Below are positions 26,632 to 34,933 of a stretch of DNA of 64,000 bases, one piece after another (the first letter of the stretch is position 1; each line of letters begins with the position of its first letter). The stretch comes from Roseiarcus sp963835955. GTDB taxonomy: Bacteria; Pseudomonadota; Alphaproteobacteria; Rhizobiales; Beijerinckiaceae. The stretch spans positions 124,001 through 188,000 of the forward strand of contig CAWIHZ010000026.1 in assembly GCA_963835955.1 (NCBI GenBank), written 5' to 3'. The notes under the pieces were generated by a model that saw nothing but the letters and a program-made list of their open reading frames with translations, was not told where the DNA came from and did no database searches. The position numbers and the translations under genes were made by a program.

Positions 26632-27602
26632 AGATCGCGGCCGCTGCGCTCATCCTCCTGGCGGGCTCAGCCGCGTTTGCGGCGCCCGCTCTCGCCGAGA
26701 CCGCTTACATCACCAACGAGAAAGGCGATTCCATTTCAGTCATCGATCTCGACAAACTCGAAGTCACGCGCACCGTCAAGGTCGGGCAGCGGCCGCGCGG
26801 CATCGCGCTGACCAAGGACCAGAAGCAACTGTTCGTCTGTCTGGGCGACGACGACACGATCGCGGTTCTGGACACAAAGACCCTCAAGCAGGTCGGCGAA
26901 CTCCCATCCGGCCCCGATCCAGAGCAACTGCGGGTCAGCCCCGACGGCAAGCTCGTCTTCATCGCCAACGAGAACAATGCATTGCTGACGGCGGTCGATG
27001 TCGCGACGCGCAAGGTGGTCAGCGAGTTTCCGGTCGGCATCGAGCCCGAAGGCGTGGCTGTCAGCCCCGACGGCTCGATCGTCGTCAACACGTCGGAAAC
27101 GACGAGCATGGCCCATTTGATCGACTGGCGGAACAAGAAGATCGTCGCCAACATTCTGGTCGATTCGCGCCCGCGTTACGCCGAATACAACCACGACGGC
27201 TCCGAGCTCTGGGTGAGCTCGGAGGTGGGAGGGACGGTCAGCGTGATCGACCCGGTCAAGCACGTCATCGAGCGCAAGATTTCGTTCGACGTCCCGGGGA
27301 TGCCGAAGGAGCAGATCCAGCCGGTCGGGATCCGTTTCAGCCCGGACGGCAAACTGGCCTTCGTCGCGCTGGGGCCCGCCAACCGGGTCGCGGTCATCGA
27401 CGCGACGACCAAGAAGGTGCTGAAATACCTGCTGGTCGGCCAGCGGGTCTGGCAGCTGGAAATCTCGCCGGACGGCAAATATCTGTTGTCGACCAACGGG
27501 GTTTCGAACGACGTATCGGTCATCGACCTGGCGTCGCTGAGGGTGATCAAATCGATCGCGGTCGGCTCGTTTCCATGGGGCGTGGCGATCGCCAAGAACT
27601 GA
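26616..27602 (+). CDS. YVTN-type beta-propeller protein of the PQQ/ABC system
   Basis: The 328-residue protein has a signal peptide (KIAAAALILLAGSAAFAAPA, cut likely after ALA). Repeated blades follow, for example TAYITNEKGDSISVIDLDKL, LRVSPDGKLVFIANENNALL and KYLLSTNGVSNDVSVIDLAS. This is the YVTN/PQQ_ABC_repeats family, a periplasmic seven-bladed propeller encoded beside quinoprotein dehydrogenase genes. Its start overlaps the preceding gene. A perfect hairpin follows 38 bases after the stop. Its exact role in PQQ-dependent oxidation is not settled. Confidence 0.87.
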   Translation: MQASLKIAAAALILLAGSAAFAAPALAETAYITNEKGDSISVIDLDKLEVTRTVKVGQRPRGIALTKDQKQLFVCLGDDDTIAVLDTKTLKQVGELPSGPDPEQLRVSPDGKLVFIANENNALLTAVDVATRKVVSEFPVGIEPEGVAVSPDGSIVVNTSETTSMAHLIDWRNKKIVANILVDSRPRYAEYNHDGSELWVSSEVGGTVSVIDPVKHVIERKISFDVPGMPKEQIQPVGIRFSPDGKLAFVALGPANRVAVIDATTKKVLKYLLVGQRVWQLEISPDGKYLLSTNGVSNDVSVIDLASLRVIKSIAVGSFPWGVAIAKN

Positions 27603-27640
27603 AAGCCGACCGCCGCCAATGGCTCTCTTCTTGGCCGGGT

Positions 27641-27660
27641 CCGACCTCAGAGGAGGTCGG
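27641..27660. terminator. Hairpin between convergent genes
   Basis: CCGACCTC pairs perfectly with GAGGTCGG across an AGAG loop. It lies between the stops of the beta-propeller gene and the convergent permease gene, so it can end transcription from both sides. Confidence 0.75.
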
Positions 27661-27667
27661 GAGGCCT

Positions 27668-28636
27668 TCATCGCCGCCGCGCCTTGCCGAAACTGCTGGC
27701 GGCCACGGCGGCGATGACGATCGACCCGGTGAGCATGTCCCTGACGTAGCTGTCGACATTCATCTGAGTGAGCCCGTTGCCGAGGACGCCGAGGATCGCG
27801 ACGCCGCCGAGCGTCGCCGGGACCCGGGGCTCGCCCTCCTCCGTCATGGTTTGGCCCAGGAACACCGAAGCGATCGCGTCCAGCATCAGGCCAGCGCCTT
27901 GGGTCGGATTCGCCGAGGCGACCCGGCTCGCATACATCAGTCCGCCGATCGCCGCGCCCAATCCCGCAAGACCGAACGCGGCGAGCCGCAAAGGCCGCAC
28001 GCTGACGCCGGCGAGCCGCGCCGCTTCGTCGTTGTCGCCGATCGCATAGAGACGCCGGCCGATAACGGTCTGTTCGAGCAGGCCCCAGACCAACAAGGCC
28101 GTCGCCAGGGCGACGAGGGTGAGATTGGGCGCGATCAGGCCAGTCGCTCCCAGCGGGACGCCGTCGCGCGCGAAATCGGAAAAGCCGCGCGGAATCGCGG
28201 CGCCGAAGATCGTTTGGCCTCCCGACAGCCAGAACGCGAATCCGCTGTAGACCGTCATTGCTCCGAGCGTGGCGATGAACGGCAAAATGCCGACGTAGGA
28301 GACCAGGAACCCGTTGATCAATCCGCCCGCGAGACCAGCAGCCAGCGCAACGGCGATCGCCGTCGCCGTCGATCCTCCGGCCACGAAGACGACGGCCGCG
28401 ACGATCCCCGCCAGGCTCGCCGTCGAGCCGACGCTCAGATCGAAATCGCCCATCGCCATCACGATCGTCATTCCCGAGGCGACCACGGCGAGCATGCTCA
28501 TCTGCTGGGAAACGTTGAGCAGATTGCGCCCTGTGAGAAAGGTGCCGGGCAGATGGACCCAGAAATAGACGACGACGATCACAACTCCTACCAGCGTCCC
28601 GTGTCTGCGGACGAACGTCGCCATGCCCGGATTCAT
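27668..28636 (-). CDS. Sugar ABC transporter permease (RbsC-like)
   Basis: The 322-residue membrane protein starts at ATG 28636, overlapping the ATPase stop (ATGA). It has about eight to ten hydrophobic segments. The BPD_transp_2 signature is visible in GDFDLSVGSTASLAGIVAAV, and GLINGFLVSYVGILPFIATL is typical of ribose/xylose permeases. It forms the inner-membrane channel with the ATPase and binding protein encoded upstream in the same operon. Confidence 0.9.
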   Translation of the reverse strand: MNPGMATFVRRHGTLVGVVIVVVYFWVHLPGTFLTGRNLLNVSQQMSMLAVVASGMTIVMAMGDFDLSVGSTASLAGIVAAVVFVAGGSTATAIAVALAAGLAGGLINGFLVSYVGILPFIATLGAMTVYSGFAFWLSGGQTIFGAAIPRGFSDFARDGVPLGATGLIAPNLTLVALATALLVWGLLEQTVIGRRLYAIGDNDEAARLAGVSVRPLRLAAFGLAGLGAAIGGLMYASRVASANPTQGAGLMLDAIASVFLGQTMTEEGEPRVPATLGGVAILGVLGNGLTQMNVDSYVRDMLTGSIVIAAVAASSFGKARRR

Positions 28637-30138
28637 CGCGGCCGATCGCCGTAGCACAACGCGAGCAGGCGAGGCGGCGTGAGCCCGTCTGAGGGGACGA
28701 TGCAAGAGAGGCGTCCCTCGATCAGGACCGCGATGCGAACGCAAAGCGCGATCAGTTCCTCATGATCCGAGGAGGAGACAAGGATCCCCGCGCCAGCGCC
28801 GGCGAGCTCGCGCAACACCGCATGGATGTCGAATTTGGCGGCGACGTCGACGCCGCGCGTGGGTTCGTCGAGCAAAAGAACGCGGGGCGCGCCTGCGAGC
28901 GCGCGCGCGAACATGACCTTCTGCTGGTTCCCGCCGCTGAGACGCCAAACTTTCTGGCGCGGACCTGTCGCCCGCAGGCGCACGCGCCGGCCGACTTCGG
29001 CCGCTTCTGTGCGCTCGGCGGGCCGATTGAGAAGCCAGCGCATATGACTGAGGCGCCGCAAATGCGGCAGGGCGACGTTGCGCGCGATGTCCTGAGAGAG
29101 AAGGAGCCCCTCGGAGCGGCGCTCGCGCGGCACATAGGCGAGCCCGCGGCGCCAACCCTCGGCCGGCCCACGGGCGCGGACCGATCTTCCCGCGATCTCA
29201 ACCGCGCCACGTTTCGCTCCGCCGATCAGAGCCTTCAACAGCCGATCGCCGCCGGAATCGTCCAGGCCCGCGACCCCGAGGATTTCGCCCTCGTGAAGGT
29301 CGAACGAAATTCCATCGAGCCTGTCGCCGGCGAGCCGGTTGACCGAAAGCGCGATCCCGCGGTTCGGCGCGGCGCGCGCGACCGCCGGCGCCTCGAGACC
29401 GGTCCGGCCGGTCATGCGTTCGATCAGCCGCGCCCGCGACGTCCCGGCGCTGGCGATCGGGGCCAGCGAGAGGCCGTCGCGCAGAACCGTGACGCGGTCG
29501 GAGATTCTGAGCGCCTCGTCGATGCGGTGCGAGACGTAGATCGCGGCGCAGCCGCGCCGCCGCAACCGCCCGACCACCTGGAACAGCCGGTCCGATTCCT
29601 CGCCCGTAAGCGCCGCCGTCGGCTCGTCCATGACGAACAGCCGCCCCGGCGCCGACGAGTCCTCGAGAAAGATCGAGGCGATCTTGACGATCATGCGGTC
29701 GCCGATCGGCATGCGGCCAAGGATCGTCTCGGGCGCGATGTCTGCGACGCCGAGCGCGTCGAGCGCGGCGCGGGAGCGTTCCCGCAACCCGCGCCAGTCG
29801 ATGAGGCCGCCCCAGCGCGTTGGATAGGCGCGCCCGAGAAACAGGTTTTCGGCGACGCTCAACCGCGGCAGCACGTTCAGTTCCTGGTGAAGGAAGCGCA
29901 GGCCGAGCCGATGGGCCTCGCGCGCGCTCGAAATCGCAACCGGAACGCCGTCGAGCGCGATCTCGCCGCTGTCGGCCGCGACCGCGCCCGCCAATATCTT
30001 GATCAGCGTGCTTTTGCCGGCGCCGTTCTCGCCCATCAGCGCGTGGACCTCGCCGGCCTCGACGGTAAGCGATGCGTCCCGAAGCGCGACCGCGCCGCCG
30101 TAAGCCTTGGCGAGATGAGCGACCGAGAGCAGGCTCAC
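28633..30138 (-). CDS. Sugar ABC transporter ATP-binding protein (two ABC domains)
   Basis: The 501-residue protein holds two ABC domains. The first has Walker A GENGAGKSTLIK near residue 36 and Walker B LFVMDEPTAALTGEES. The second, from about 255, has a degenerate Walker A (GVAGLDDSGGDRLLKAL) but a clear signature LSGGNQQKV and Walker B VLLLDEPTRGVDV. This is the RbsA/XylG layout. The first domain has MPIGDRMIVKIAS in place of a canonical LSGGQ. It energises import of a pentose or related sugar. Confidence 0.93.
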   Translation of the reverse strand: MSLLSVAHLAKAYGGAVALRDASLTVEAGEVHALMGENGAGKSTLIKILAGAVAADSGEIALDGVPVAISSAREAHRLGLRFLHQELNVLPRLSVAENLFLGRAYPTRWGGLIDWRGLRERSRAALDALGVADIAPETILGRMPIGDRMIVKIASIFLEDSSAPGRLFVMDEPTAALTGEESDRLFQVVGRLRRRGCAAIYVSHRIDEALRISDRVTVLRDGLSLAPIASAGTSRARLIERMTGRTGLEAPAVARAAPNRGIALSVNRLAGDRLDGISFDLHEGEILGVAGLDDSGGDRLLKALIGGAKRGAVEIAGRSVRARGPAEGWRRGLAYVPRERRSEGLLLSQDIARNVALPHLRRLSHMRWLLNRPAERTEAAEVGRRVRLRATGPRQKVWRLSGGNQQKVMFARALAGAPRVLLLDEPTRGVDVAAKFDIHAVLRELAGAGAGILVSSSDHEELIALCVRIAVLIEGRLSCIVPSDGLTPPRLLALCYGDRPR

Positions 30139-30196
30139 GGCGCGATCCGAACGACGACGGCGGCCGACCGGACGCGGGATCTCGACCGCGTCAGGA

Positions 30197-31135
30197 TCAC
30201 TCCTTCACATTCGCCGCCGTGATCAGTTTCGTCGGGACGTAGATGACGCTCCGCTTGATCTTCTCGCCCGCCAGATAGCGCTTCACCGCTTCGGCGGTCG
30301 TGCGGCCGATGCCCTTGAAATCCTGCGCCATAGAGGCCTCGAAATTGCCTCCCTTGGCGATCGCCGCGCGCGCCTGCGGGTTGGCGTCGATGCCGGTGAT
30401 GACGATGCCCTCGTTCGCGCGTCCCGCCGCCTCGATCGCCTGCATCGCCCCGAGCGCCGGCTGATCCCACGCCGCCCAGACCGCCGCGATCCTGCCCTTG
30501 CCAGGATTGGCCGCGAGGATCGCCTCCATCTTGGCGCGCGAATCCGCGATGCCGCCGTCCTTGACGTCGGGGGTGATGCGCGCGATCACCTTGATGTCGG
30601 GGTTGTTCCTGAACACCGCGTCGGCGACGACGTCGCGCGCGTGCACGGGCGGGAACGCGTCGTAGACGAACATCACCACGTCGCCCTTGCCGTTGATGCG
30701 GTTGGCGACATAGGCGGCGGTGTCGGCGGCCATTGCGTAGCCGTTGCTGGTCACGTTGGTCACGAGCAGCGGACTTGCGCCGGCGTCCATGCCGAACACC
30801 GGAATTTTGGCGCTCTTGGCGGTTTCCAGGCCCGCGGCGACTTGCGCGGGATCGACATTGATGACGATCGCGTCGACCCCTTCATTGGAGACATCCTCGA
30901 TCCGGCTGATCACTGCCGCCACGTCGCCCTTGGTGTCGATCACGTTGACGGTCCAGCCGTTGGCCTTGGCCGCCTCCTGGAACGCCTCGACATAGAACTG
31001 CGTGCCGGGCTGGGCGAGATAGGGCGTGATCACCGCGATCTTCGCCGCCGCCGCGGCCGCGCCCGCCGTCGCGGCCAGGACGAGCGCCCCGGCCAGCGCC
31101 GCCGCCGTCCGCCGAATGACAGAATTCCTCGCCAC
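30197..31135 (-). CDS. Sugar ABC transporter periplasmic binding protein
   Basis: The product has a signal peptide (SVIRRTAAALAGALVLAATA, Ala-rich cut region) and a Peripla_BP_4 (ribose-binding type) body: KIAVITPYLAQPGTQFYVEA, IVINVDPAQVAAGLETAK and GIVITGIDANPQARAAIAKG. GTG 31135 has GGAGGG six bases upstream; GTG 31138 is one codon earlier. It is first in the transporter operon and divergent from the FGGY kinase gene. The ligand is probably a pentose or sugar alcohol, judged from the kinase. Confidence 0.88.
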   Translation of the reverse strand: MARNSVIRRTAAALAGALVLAATAGAAAAAAKIAVITPYLAQPGTQFYVEAFQEAAKANGWTVNVIDTKGDVAAVISRIEDVSNEGVDAIVINVDPAQVAAGLETAKSAKIPVFGMDAGASPLLVTNVTSNGYAMAADTAAYVANRINGKGDVVMFVYDAFPPVHARDVVADAVFRNNPDIKVIARITPDVKDGGIADSRAKMEAILAANPGKGRIAAVWAAWDQPALGAMQAIEAAGRANEGIVITGIDANPQARAAIAKGGNFEASMAQDFKGIGRTTAEAVKRYLAGEKIKRSVIYVPTKLITAANVKE

Positions 31136-31225
31136 CACATACCCTCCGTCGTTCCCGTCCGCCGCTGCTGACGCAAACCTAGCATTGCGGCTACAAAGCG
31201 CAACCGAGACAGGAGTTTGCGCGAT

Positions 31226-32674
31226 ATGGCGGGTCCGTTCCTCATTGGCGTCGACGTCGGCACCACGTCGGTCAAGACGGCGCTGTTCGACGCCGGGGGC
31301 GTCGTTCGCGCCTCGCGCACAAGCCCGATCGCGACCGCGCGTCCCGCGCCAGGCCTGGTCGAGCAGGCGCCCGAAGACTGGATGGCGGCGGCGCTCGCGG
31401 GACTGGCGGGAGCGCTCGACGGCGCCCCGGACGGAGCGCTCGCCGGCGTCGGGCTCGCAAGCCAGGTCAACACCCACGTGTTCGTCGACGCCGATGGCGA
31501 GACGCTGGCGCCGGCGATCGTCTGGCAGGACGGGCGCTGCGCCGAAGACGCCGCGCGGCTCGATCGCCTCGTCGCCGAGGACGCGCGCTTGAGATGGTGG
31601 GGCGCGCCGTTGCCGATCGACGCCAGCCATCCTCTGAGCCGCATGGCGTGGATGGCGCGCGCGCATCCCGACATCTGGCGGCGCACGCGCTGGGTCATGG
31701 CGCCGAAGGACTATTGTCTCTTCAAGCTCACCGGCGAAGTCTGCGCCGATCCGATCTCTTCGTTCGGCGTCGTCGATTCCTCGCTCCGCTACATTGACGA
31801 GCTGATCGATTGCGTTCCCGGCGCCGCCGAGCGCCTGCCGCCGCTTCGCGGCCTGACCGAGACAATCGGCCGGATTCGCAACGGGCTGCCCGGCGCCGGC
31901 GCGCCGGTCGCGACCGCGACCATGGACGCCTGGGCCGGCATGCTGGGCGCCGGCGCGGTCGGCGACGGCGAGGCCGCTTATCTGAGCGGAACCAGCGAGG
32001 TCTGCGGCGTCGTCTCGCGAAAGCGTATCCCCACGCCGGGCGTGATCGCCTTCCCGGCTTGCGAGGGGATCACGCTGCACGCCGGCCCGACCCAGTCGGG
32101 CGGCGCCTCGGTCGCCTGGCTCGGCGCGCTCTTGGGCCGCGGGCCGGCGGAGATTTCGGACCTCGCGGCGCATGCCGATCCGGCGCGGCCGGGGCCGATC
32201 TTCCTGCCCCACCTCGAGGGCGAGCGCGCGCCGCTCTGGGACATCGCCGCCCGCGCCTCGTTCTCCGGCCTCGACGCCTCGATGGGAGCGCCGGAGCTTT
32301 CACGCGCGGTGCTGGAGGGCGTCGCCTATTCGGTCAGGCTGCTGATCGGCGCGCTCGAGGCCTCGGCCGGCGTGACGGCCGCGCGCCTGCGCCACGCCGG
32401 CGGGGGCGCGCGCTCCGACGTCTGGTGCCAGATCAGGGCCGACGCGCTCGGCCGGCCGCTCGACCGGGTCGCGAGCCTCGATGCGGGCGTCGTCGGCGCC
32501 GCGATGCTGGCGGGCATCAGCGCCGGCGCCTTCGCCTCGATCGGGGAGGCCGCCGGCCGGATGGCGCGGGTCGAGCGGACGTTCGAGCCCAATCCGGCGA
32601 TGAGGGCGCGCCACGACCGGGGTTTCGGCCGCTACCTGGATCTATACAAGCGGCTCAAGGGGTTTGGGACCTGA
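31226..32674 (+). CDS. FGGY-family carbohydrate kinase (xylulokinase-like)
   Basis: The 482-residue enzyme starts with the FGGY phosphate loop FLIGVDVGTTSVKTALFDAG and has IVWQDGRCAEDAARL, the TMDAWAGMLGAGAVGDG core and the C-terminal nucleotide site HAGGGARSDVWCQI. It closely resembles xylulokinases, which phosphorylate D-xylulose for the pentose phosphate pathway. I chose ATG 31226, with AGGAG ten bases upstream. The divergent ABC transporter suggests import and phosphorylation of one sugar or polyol. No isomerase or dehydrogenase is nearby, so the substrate is open. Confidence 0.87.
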   Translation: MAGPFLIGVDVGTTSVKTALFDAGGVVRASRTSPIATARPAPGLVEQAPEDWMAAALAGLAGALDGAPDGALAGVGLASQVNTHVFVDADGETLAPAIVWQDGRCAEDAARLDRLVAEDARLRWWGAPLPIDASHPLSRMAWMARAHPDIWRRTRWVMAPKDYCLFKLTGEVCADPISSFGVVDSSLRYIDELIDCVPGAAERLPPLRGLTETIGRIRNGLPGAGAPVATATMDAWAGMLGAGAVGDGEAAYLSGTSEVCGVVSRKRIPTPGVIAFPACEGITLHAGPTQSGGASVAWLGALLGRGPAEISDLAAHADPARPGPIFLPHLEGERAPLWDIAARASFSGLDASMGAPELSRAVLEGVAYSVRLLIGALEASAGVTAARLRHAGGGARSDVWCQIRADALGRPLDRVASLDAGVVGAAMLAGISAGAFASIGEAAGRMARVERTFEPNPAMRARHDRGFGRYLDLYKRLKGFGT

Positions 32675-32757
32675 GCGACGGCGTCGCGCCGGCGCGCCGT
32701 CGGTCTGCCCGGGCGGGCGGCGTAACAACCATGTTTATGCGTATAATGCCGGCCGGA

Positions 32758-32846
32758 CCAAATTTTTCCAAGGAAATCCAAGCCGGACCAAACAAAACCA
32801 AGCAAAACCAAAGAAAAAATGCTTGGATTTGCTTGGATTTTGTTGG
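32758..32846. repeat. 10-bp phased CCAA array followed by inverted TTGG array
   Basis: CCAA occurs at 32758, 32768, 32778, 32788, 32798 and 32808, exactly ten bases apart. The inverse TTGG then occurs at 32823, 32833 and 32843, again ten bases apart. The A-rich spacers (AAA or AAAA) are phased with the helix. The two halves form a long imperfect palindrome centred near 32816 that could extrude a cruciform or fold as RNA. The stretch is far more AT-rich than the flanks. A GCCGGACCAAA element is repeated within the left arm. It may be a member of a dispersed repeat family, a curved-DNA site or a multi-site operator. Confidence 0.8.
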
Positions 32847-33195
32847 ATTCCTTCGTCCGAATCGGGACTTTGCAATGGGTTACGGCGGTCCCAAGCCAAA
32901 AAAATCGTCAGGGTTAATAAAGGCCGTGTAAATCGTGTGAGACGCGCCCTCGCGCGCCGCGCTGGCGGCTTCCGCCGTCGCAGGCGCCGGTGGACTCAGG
33001 ATCGTGTGTCGCATGACGATAGGCACCCTAGCACGGTTTTGGTTTATCAGGAAGAAAATGTCGAAAAAAATGATAAACCGCTGATAACGGCTCAATATTT
33101 TTTGGCGCCGCAAAGCGGCGATTCCGATCCTCGGGCCGGCGGGCGGCGGTTTTGGCCGGGTGAGGATCGAATGCGCGAACCGGCGTTGGGCCTGG
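32847..33195. other. AT-rich non-coding stretch after the xylulokinase-like gene
   Basis: No gene with coding character is visible. The stretch includes AT-rich segments (32890-32930 and 33030-33105). GCCGC-AAA-GCGGC (about 33106-33118) forms a small hairpin preceded by a T run on the plus strand, so on the minus strand it would be followed by A residues. The region from 32675 to 33510 as a whole is probably a non-coding or remnant segment. Confidence 0.4.
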
Positions 33196-33309
33196 ATGGC
33201 TCGCCATCTCGGCGCCGCCGGAGGCAGGGCGCATTCCGACGCCAAAGCCGCCGACGCGCGCAAGAACCGCCGCAAGGGCGGGCGGCCGCGCAAGCTCGCG
33301 GTCGCGTAG
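33196..33309 (+). CDS. Possible small basic protein with AT-hook-like motif
   Basis: ATG 33196 opens 37 codons: MARHLGAAGGRAHSDAKAAD, then ARKNRRKGGRPRKLAVA. KGGRPRK resembles an AT-hook, and similar short basic proteins with GGRPRK tails occur in alphaproteobacteria. The frame extends upstream to a GTG near 33160. No strong ribosome binding site is visible. It could bind DNA, or it could be a remnant. Confidence 0.35.
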   Translation: MARHLGAAGGRAHSDAKAADARKNRRKGGRPRKLAVA

Positions 33310-33510
33310 GCAATCAGCGGCGATCGGGTCTTGGAGCCGCGAAAGTGGTCGGGCGAACGCGCGGATGACGGACGTGCGAAGCGCAGGCGACTGAAGGCCT
33401 TGTGCGACCGGCGTCCCGACGGTCGCATGGGTCGCGCCTTCCGCCAGCCCCGCTACCGCGTCGTTTCGCGCTTTGACAGGCGGCAAAGCCTAACCTAGGC
33501 CCATCGGGTC

Positions 33511-34497
33511 ATGGAACGGACGTGGCTACACGGGCTCTCGCCATCGCGGCCGGCCGCGCAGCGGACCGGGCGCGCCGCCGACTGGGCGATTGTCGCCTTC
33601 GGCGCGTTCCTGTTCTGGATCTCGGAGAGCCACCCATCGCTGATGCCGGCCTGGGCGCCGTGGGATTTCTCGCCCCCGATCTATCTGGCGACGGCGCTGA
33701 CGCTGCTCTGGTTCTTTCGCGGCGTCGCGCTCGCGCCGCCGCGGGAGCGCCCGCCCGTCTGGCGGCGCGCGGTTTTCGTGATCGGGCTCATGGCCACCTA
33801 CGCGGTGCTGCAGACGCGGTTCGAATATTGGTCGCAGCACATGTTTTTTCTCAACCGCATCCAGCACGTGGTGATGCATCATCTGGGCCCGTTCCTGATC
33901 GCGCTGAGCTGGGTCGGCGGCTCGCTCAAGCGCGGCATGCCGCTCTGGGCGCGGCGCCCGGTCGAGAGCCGTTTCGCCGGCGCGACGATCCACGTGCTGC
34001 AGCAGCCGTTGCTGGCGGCGTTCCTGTTCGTGGGACTGTTCTATTTCTGGCTGATCCCGGCGGTTCATTTTCGGGCGATGATCGACGCGCGGCTTTACGC
34101 GCTGATGAACTGGAGCATGGTTCTGGACGGAATCCTGTTCTGGTGCCTGGTTCTCGACCCGCGGCCGAAGCCGCCGGCGCGCGTGTCCTTCGGCGCGCGG
34201 GCCGCCCTCTCGATCGGCGTCATGTTCCCGCAGATCGCGCTTGGCGCGGCGATTGTCTTCTCGTCGAGCGACCTCTATCCCTATTACAATCTCTGCGGCC
34301 GGATTTTTCCCTCCATCGGCGCGCTCGCCGATCAGCAGATCGGCGGCCTCGTGATCTGGATTCCTCCCGCGATGATGAGCGTGGTCGGGCTGCTGGCGGT
34401 CGTGAACGCGATGAGGCTTTGCGATGAATCGATTCCGGAGACCGACGCGAAAGCGGCCGCCCTCGCCGAGCTTTCCCGCCGCTGGACCGGCCTCTAG
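33511..34497 (+). CDS. CtaG-type (caa3_CtaG) cytochrome c oxidase assembly membrane protein
   Basis: The 328-residue protein has about seven membrane helices and the caa3_CtaG pattern: FEYWSQHMFFLNRIQHVVMH with conserved histidines, then GPFLIALSWVGG and a late GGLVIWIPPAMMSVVGLLAV. Proteins of this family help insert copper in cytochrome oxidase. The next gene (PCuAC copper chaperone) starts inside this one, and an SCO gene is convergent, so the three form a copper-delivery module. Confidence 0.85.
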   Translation: MERTWLHGLSPSRPAAQRTGRAADWAIVAFGAFLFWISESHPSLMPAWAPWDFSPPIYLATALTLLWFFRGVALAPPRERPPVWRRAVFVIGLMATYAVLQTRFEYWSQHMFFLNRIQHVVMHHLGPFLIALSWVGGSLKRGMPLWARRPVESRFAGATIHVLQQPLLAAFLFVGLFYFWLIPAVHFRAMIDARLYALMNWSMVLDGILFWCLVLDPRPKPPARVSFGARAALSIGVMFPQIALGAAIVFSSSDLYPYYNLCGRIFPSIGALADQQIGGLVIWIPPAMMSVVGLLAVVNAMRLCDESIPETDAKAAALAELSRRWTGL

Positions 34498-34924
34498 ATC
34501 GGCGCTTTGCGCGCTGGCGCTGGCGTTGTCGGGCCCGGCGGCGCAGGCGGCGGAGCCGGGGCTCATCATAAGCCAGCCGTGGCTGCGCCTCATCATGCCC
34601 TCGCGCCCGGCGGCCGGATATTTCATCCTGTCGAACCCGACCGGACGGACGCGCACGCTGGTCGGCGCCGCTTCGCCGGCCTGCGGCTCGCTCATGTTGC
34701 ATCGCAGCGTCAACGACAACGGCCAGGAGCGGATGGAGATGGTCGAGAGCGTGACGGTGCCCGCCCACGGCGAAGTCAAATTCGCGCCCGGCGGATACCA
34801 CCTGATGTGCATGTCGCCCACCGCCGCCGCCGCGCCCGGACGGTCGGTTCCCGTCACCTTGCGCTTCAAGGACGGCGGCTCGCTGGCAGCGAGCTTTCCC
34901 GTGCGCGGCGCGACCGGCGAGTGA
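34424..34924 (+). CDS. PCuAC-type periplasmic copper chaperone
   Basis: The 166-residue protein has a signal peptide (ALCALALALSGPAAQA) and the PCuAC core. Visible elements are PWLRLIMPSRPAAGYFILSN, the metal-binding run SLMLHRSVNDNGQERMEMV (H and M residues) and PGGYHLMCMSP. It carries Cu(I) to the CuA or CuB site of cytochrome oxidase together with SCO. ATG 34424 overlaps the CtaG-type gene by 74 bases, so the two are probably translationally coupled. Confidence 0.88.
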   Translation: MNRFRRPTRKRPPSPSFPAAGPASRSALCALALALSGPAAQAAEPGLIISQPWLRLIMPSRPAAGYFILSNPTGRTRTLVGAASPACGSLMLHRSVNDNGQERMEMVESVTVPAHGEVKFAPGGYHLMCMSPTAAAAPGRSVPVTLRFKDGGSLAASFPVRGATGE

Positions 34925-34933
34925 GCGCGGGCT

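Noticed and set aside
32731..32931. A 66-codon ORF reading through the CCAA/TTGG array
   Set aside because: The repeat has a 10-bp period, which does not fit conservation at codon level, and there is no ribosome binding site. The structure looks selected as DNA or RNA, not as protein.
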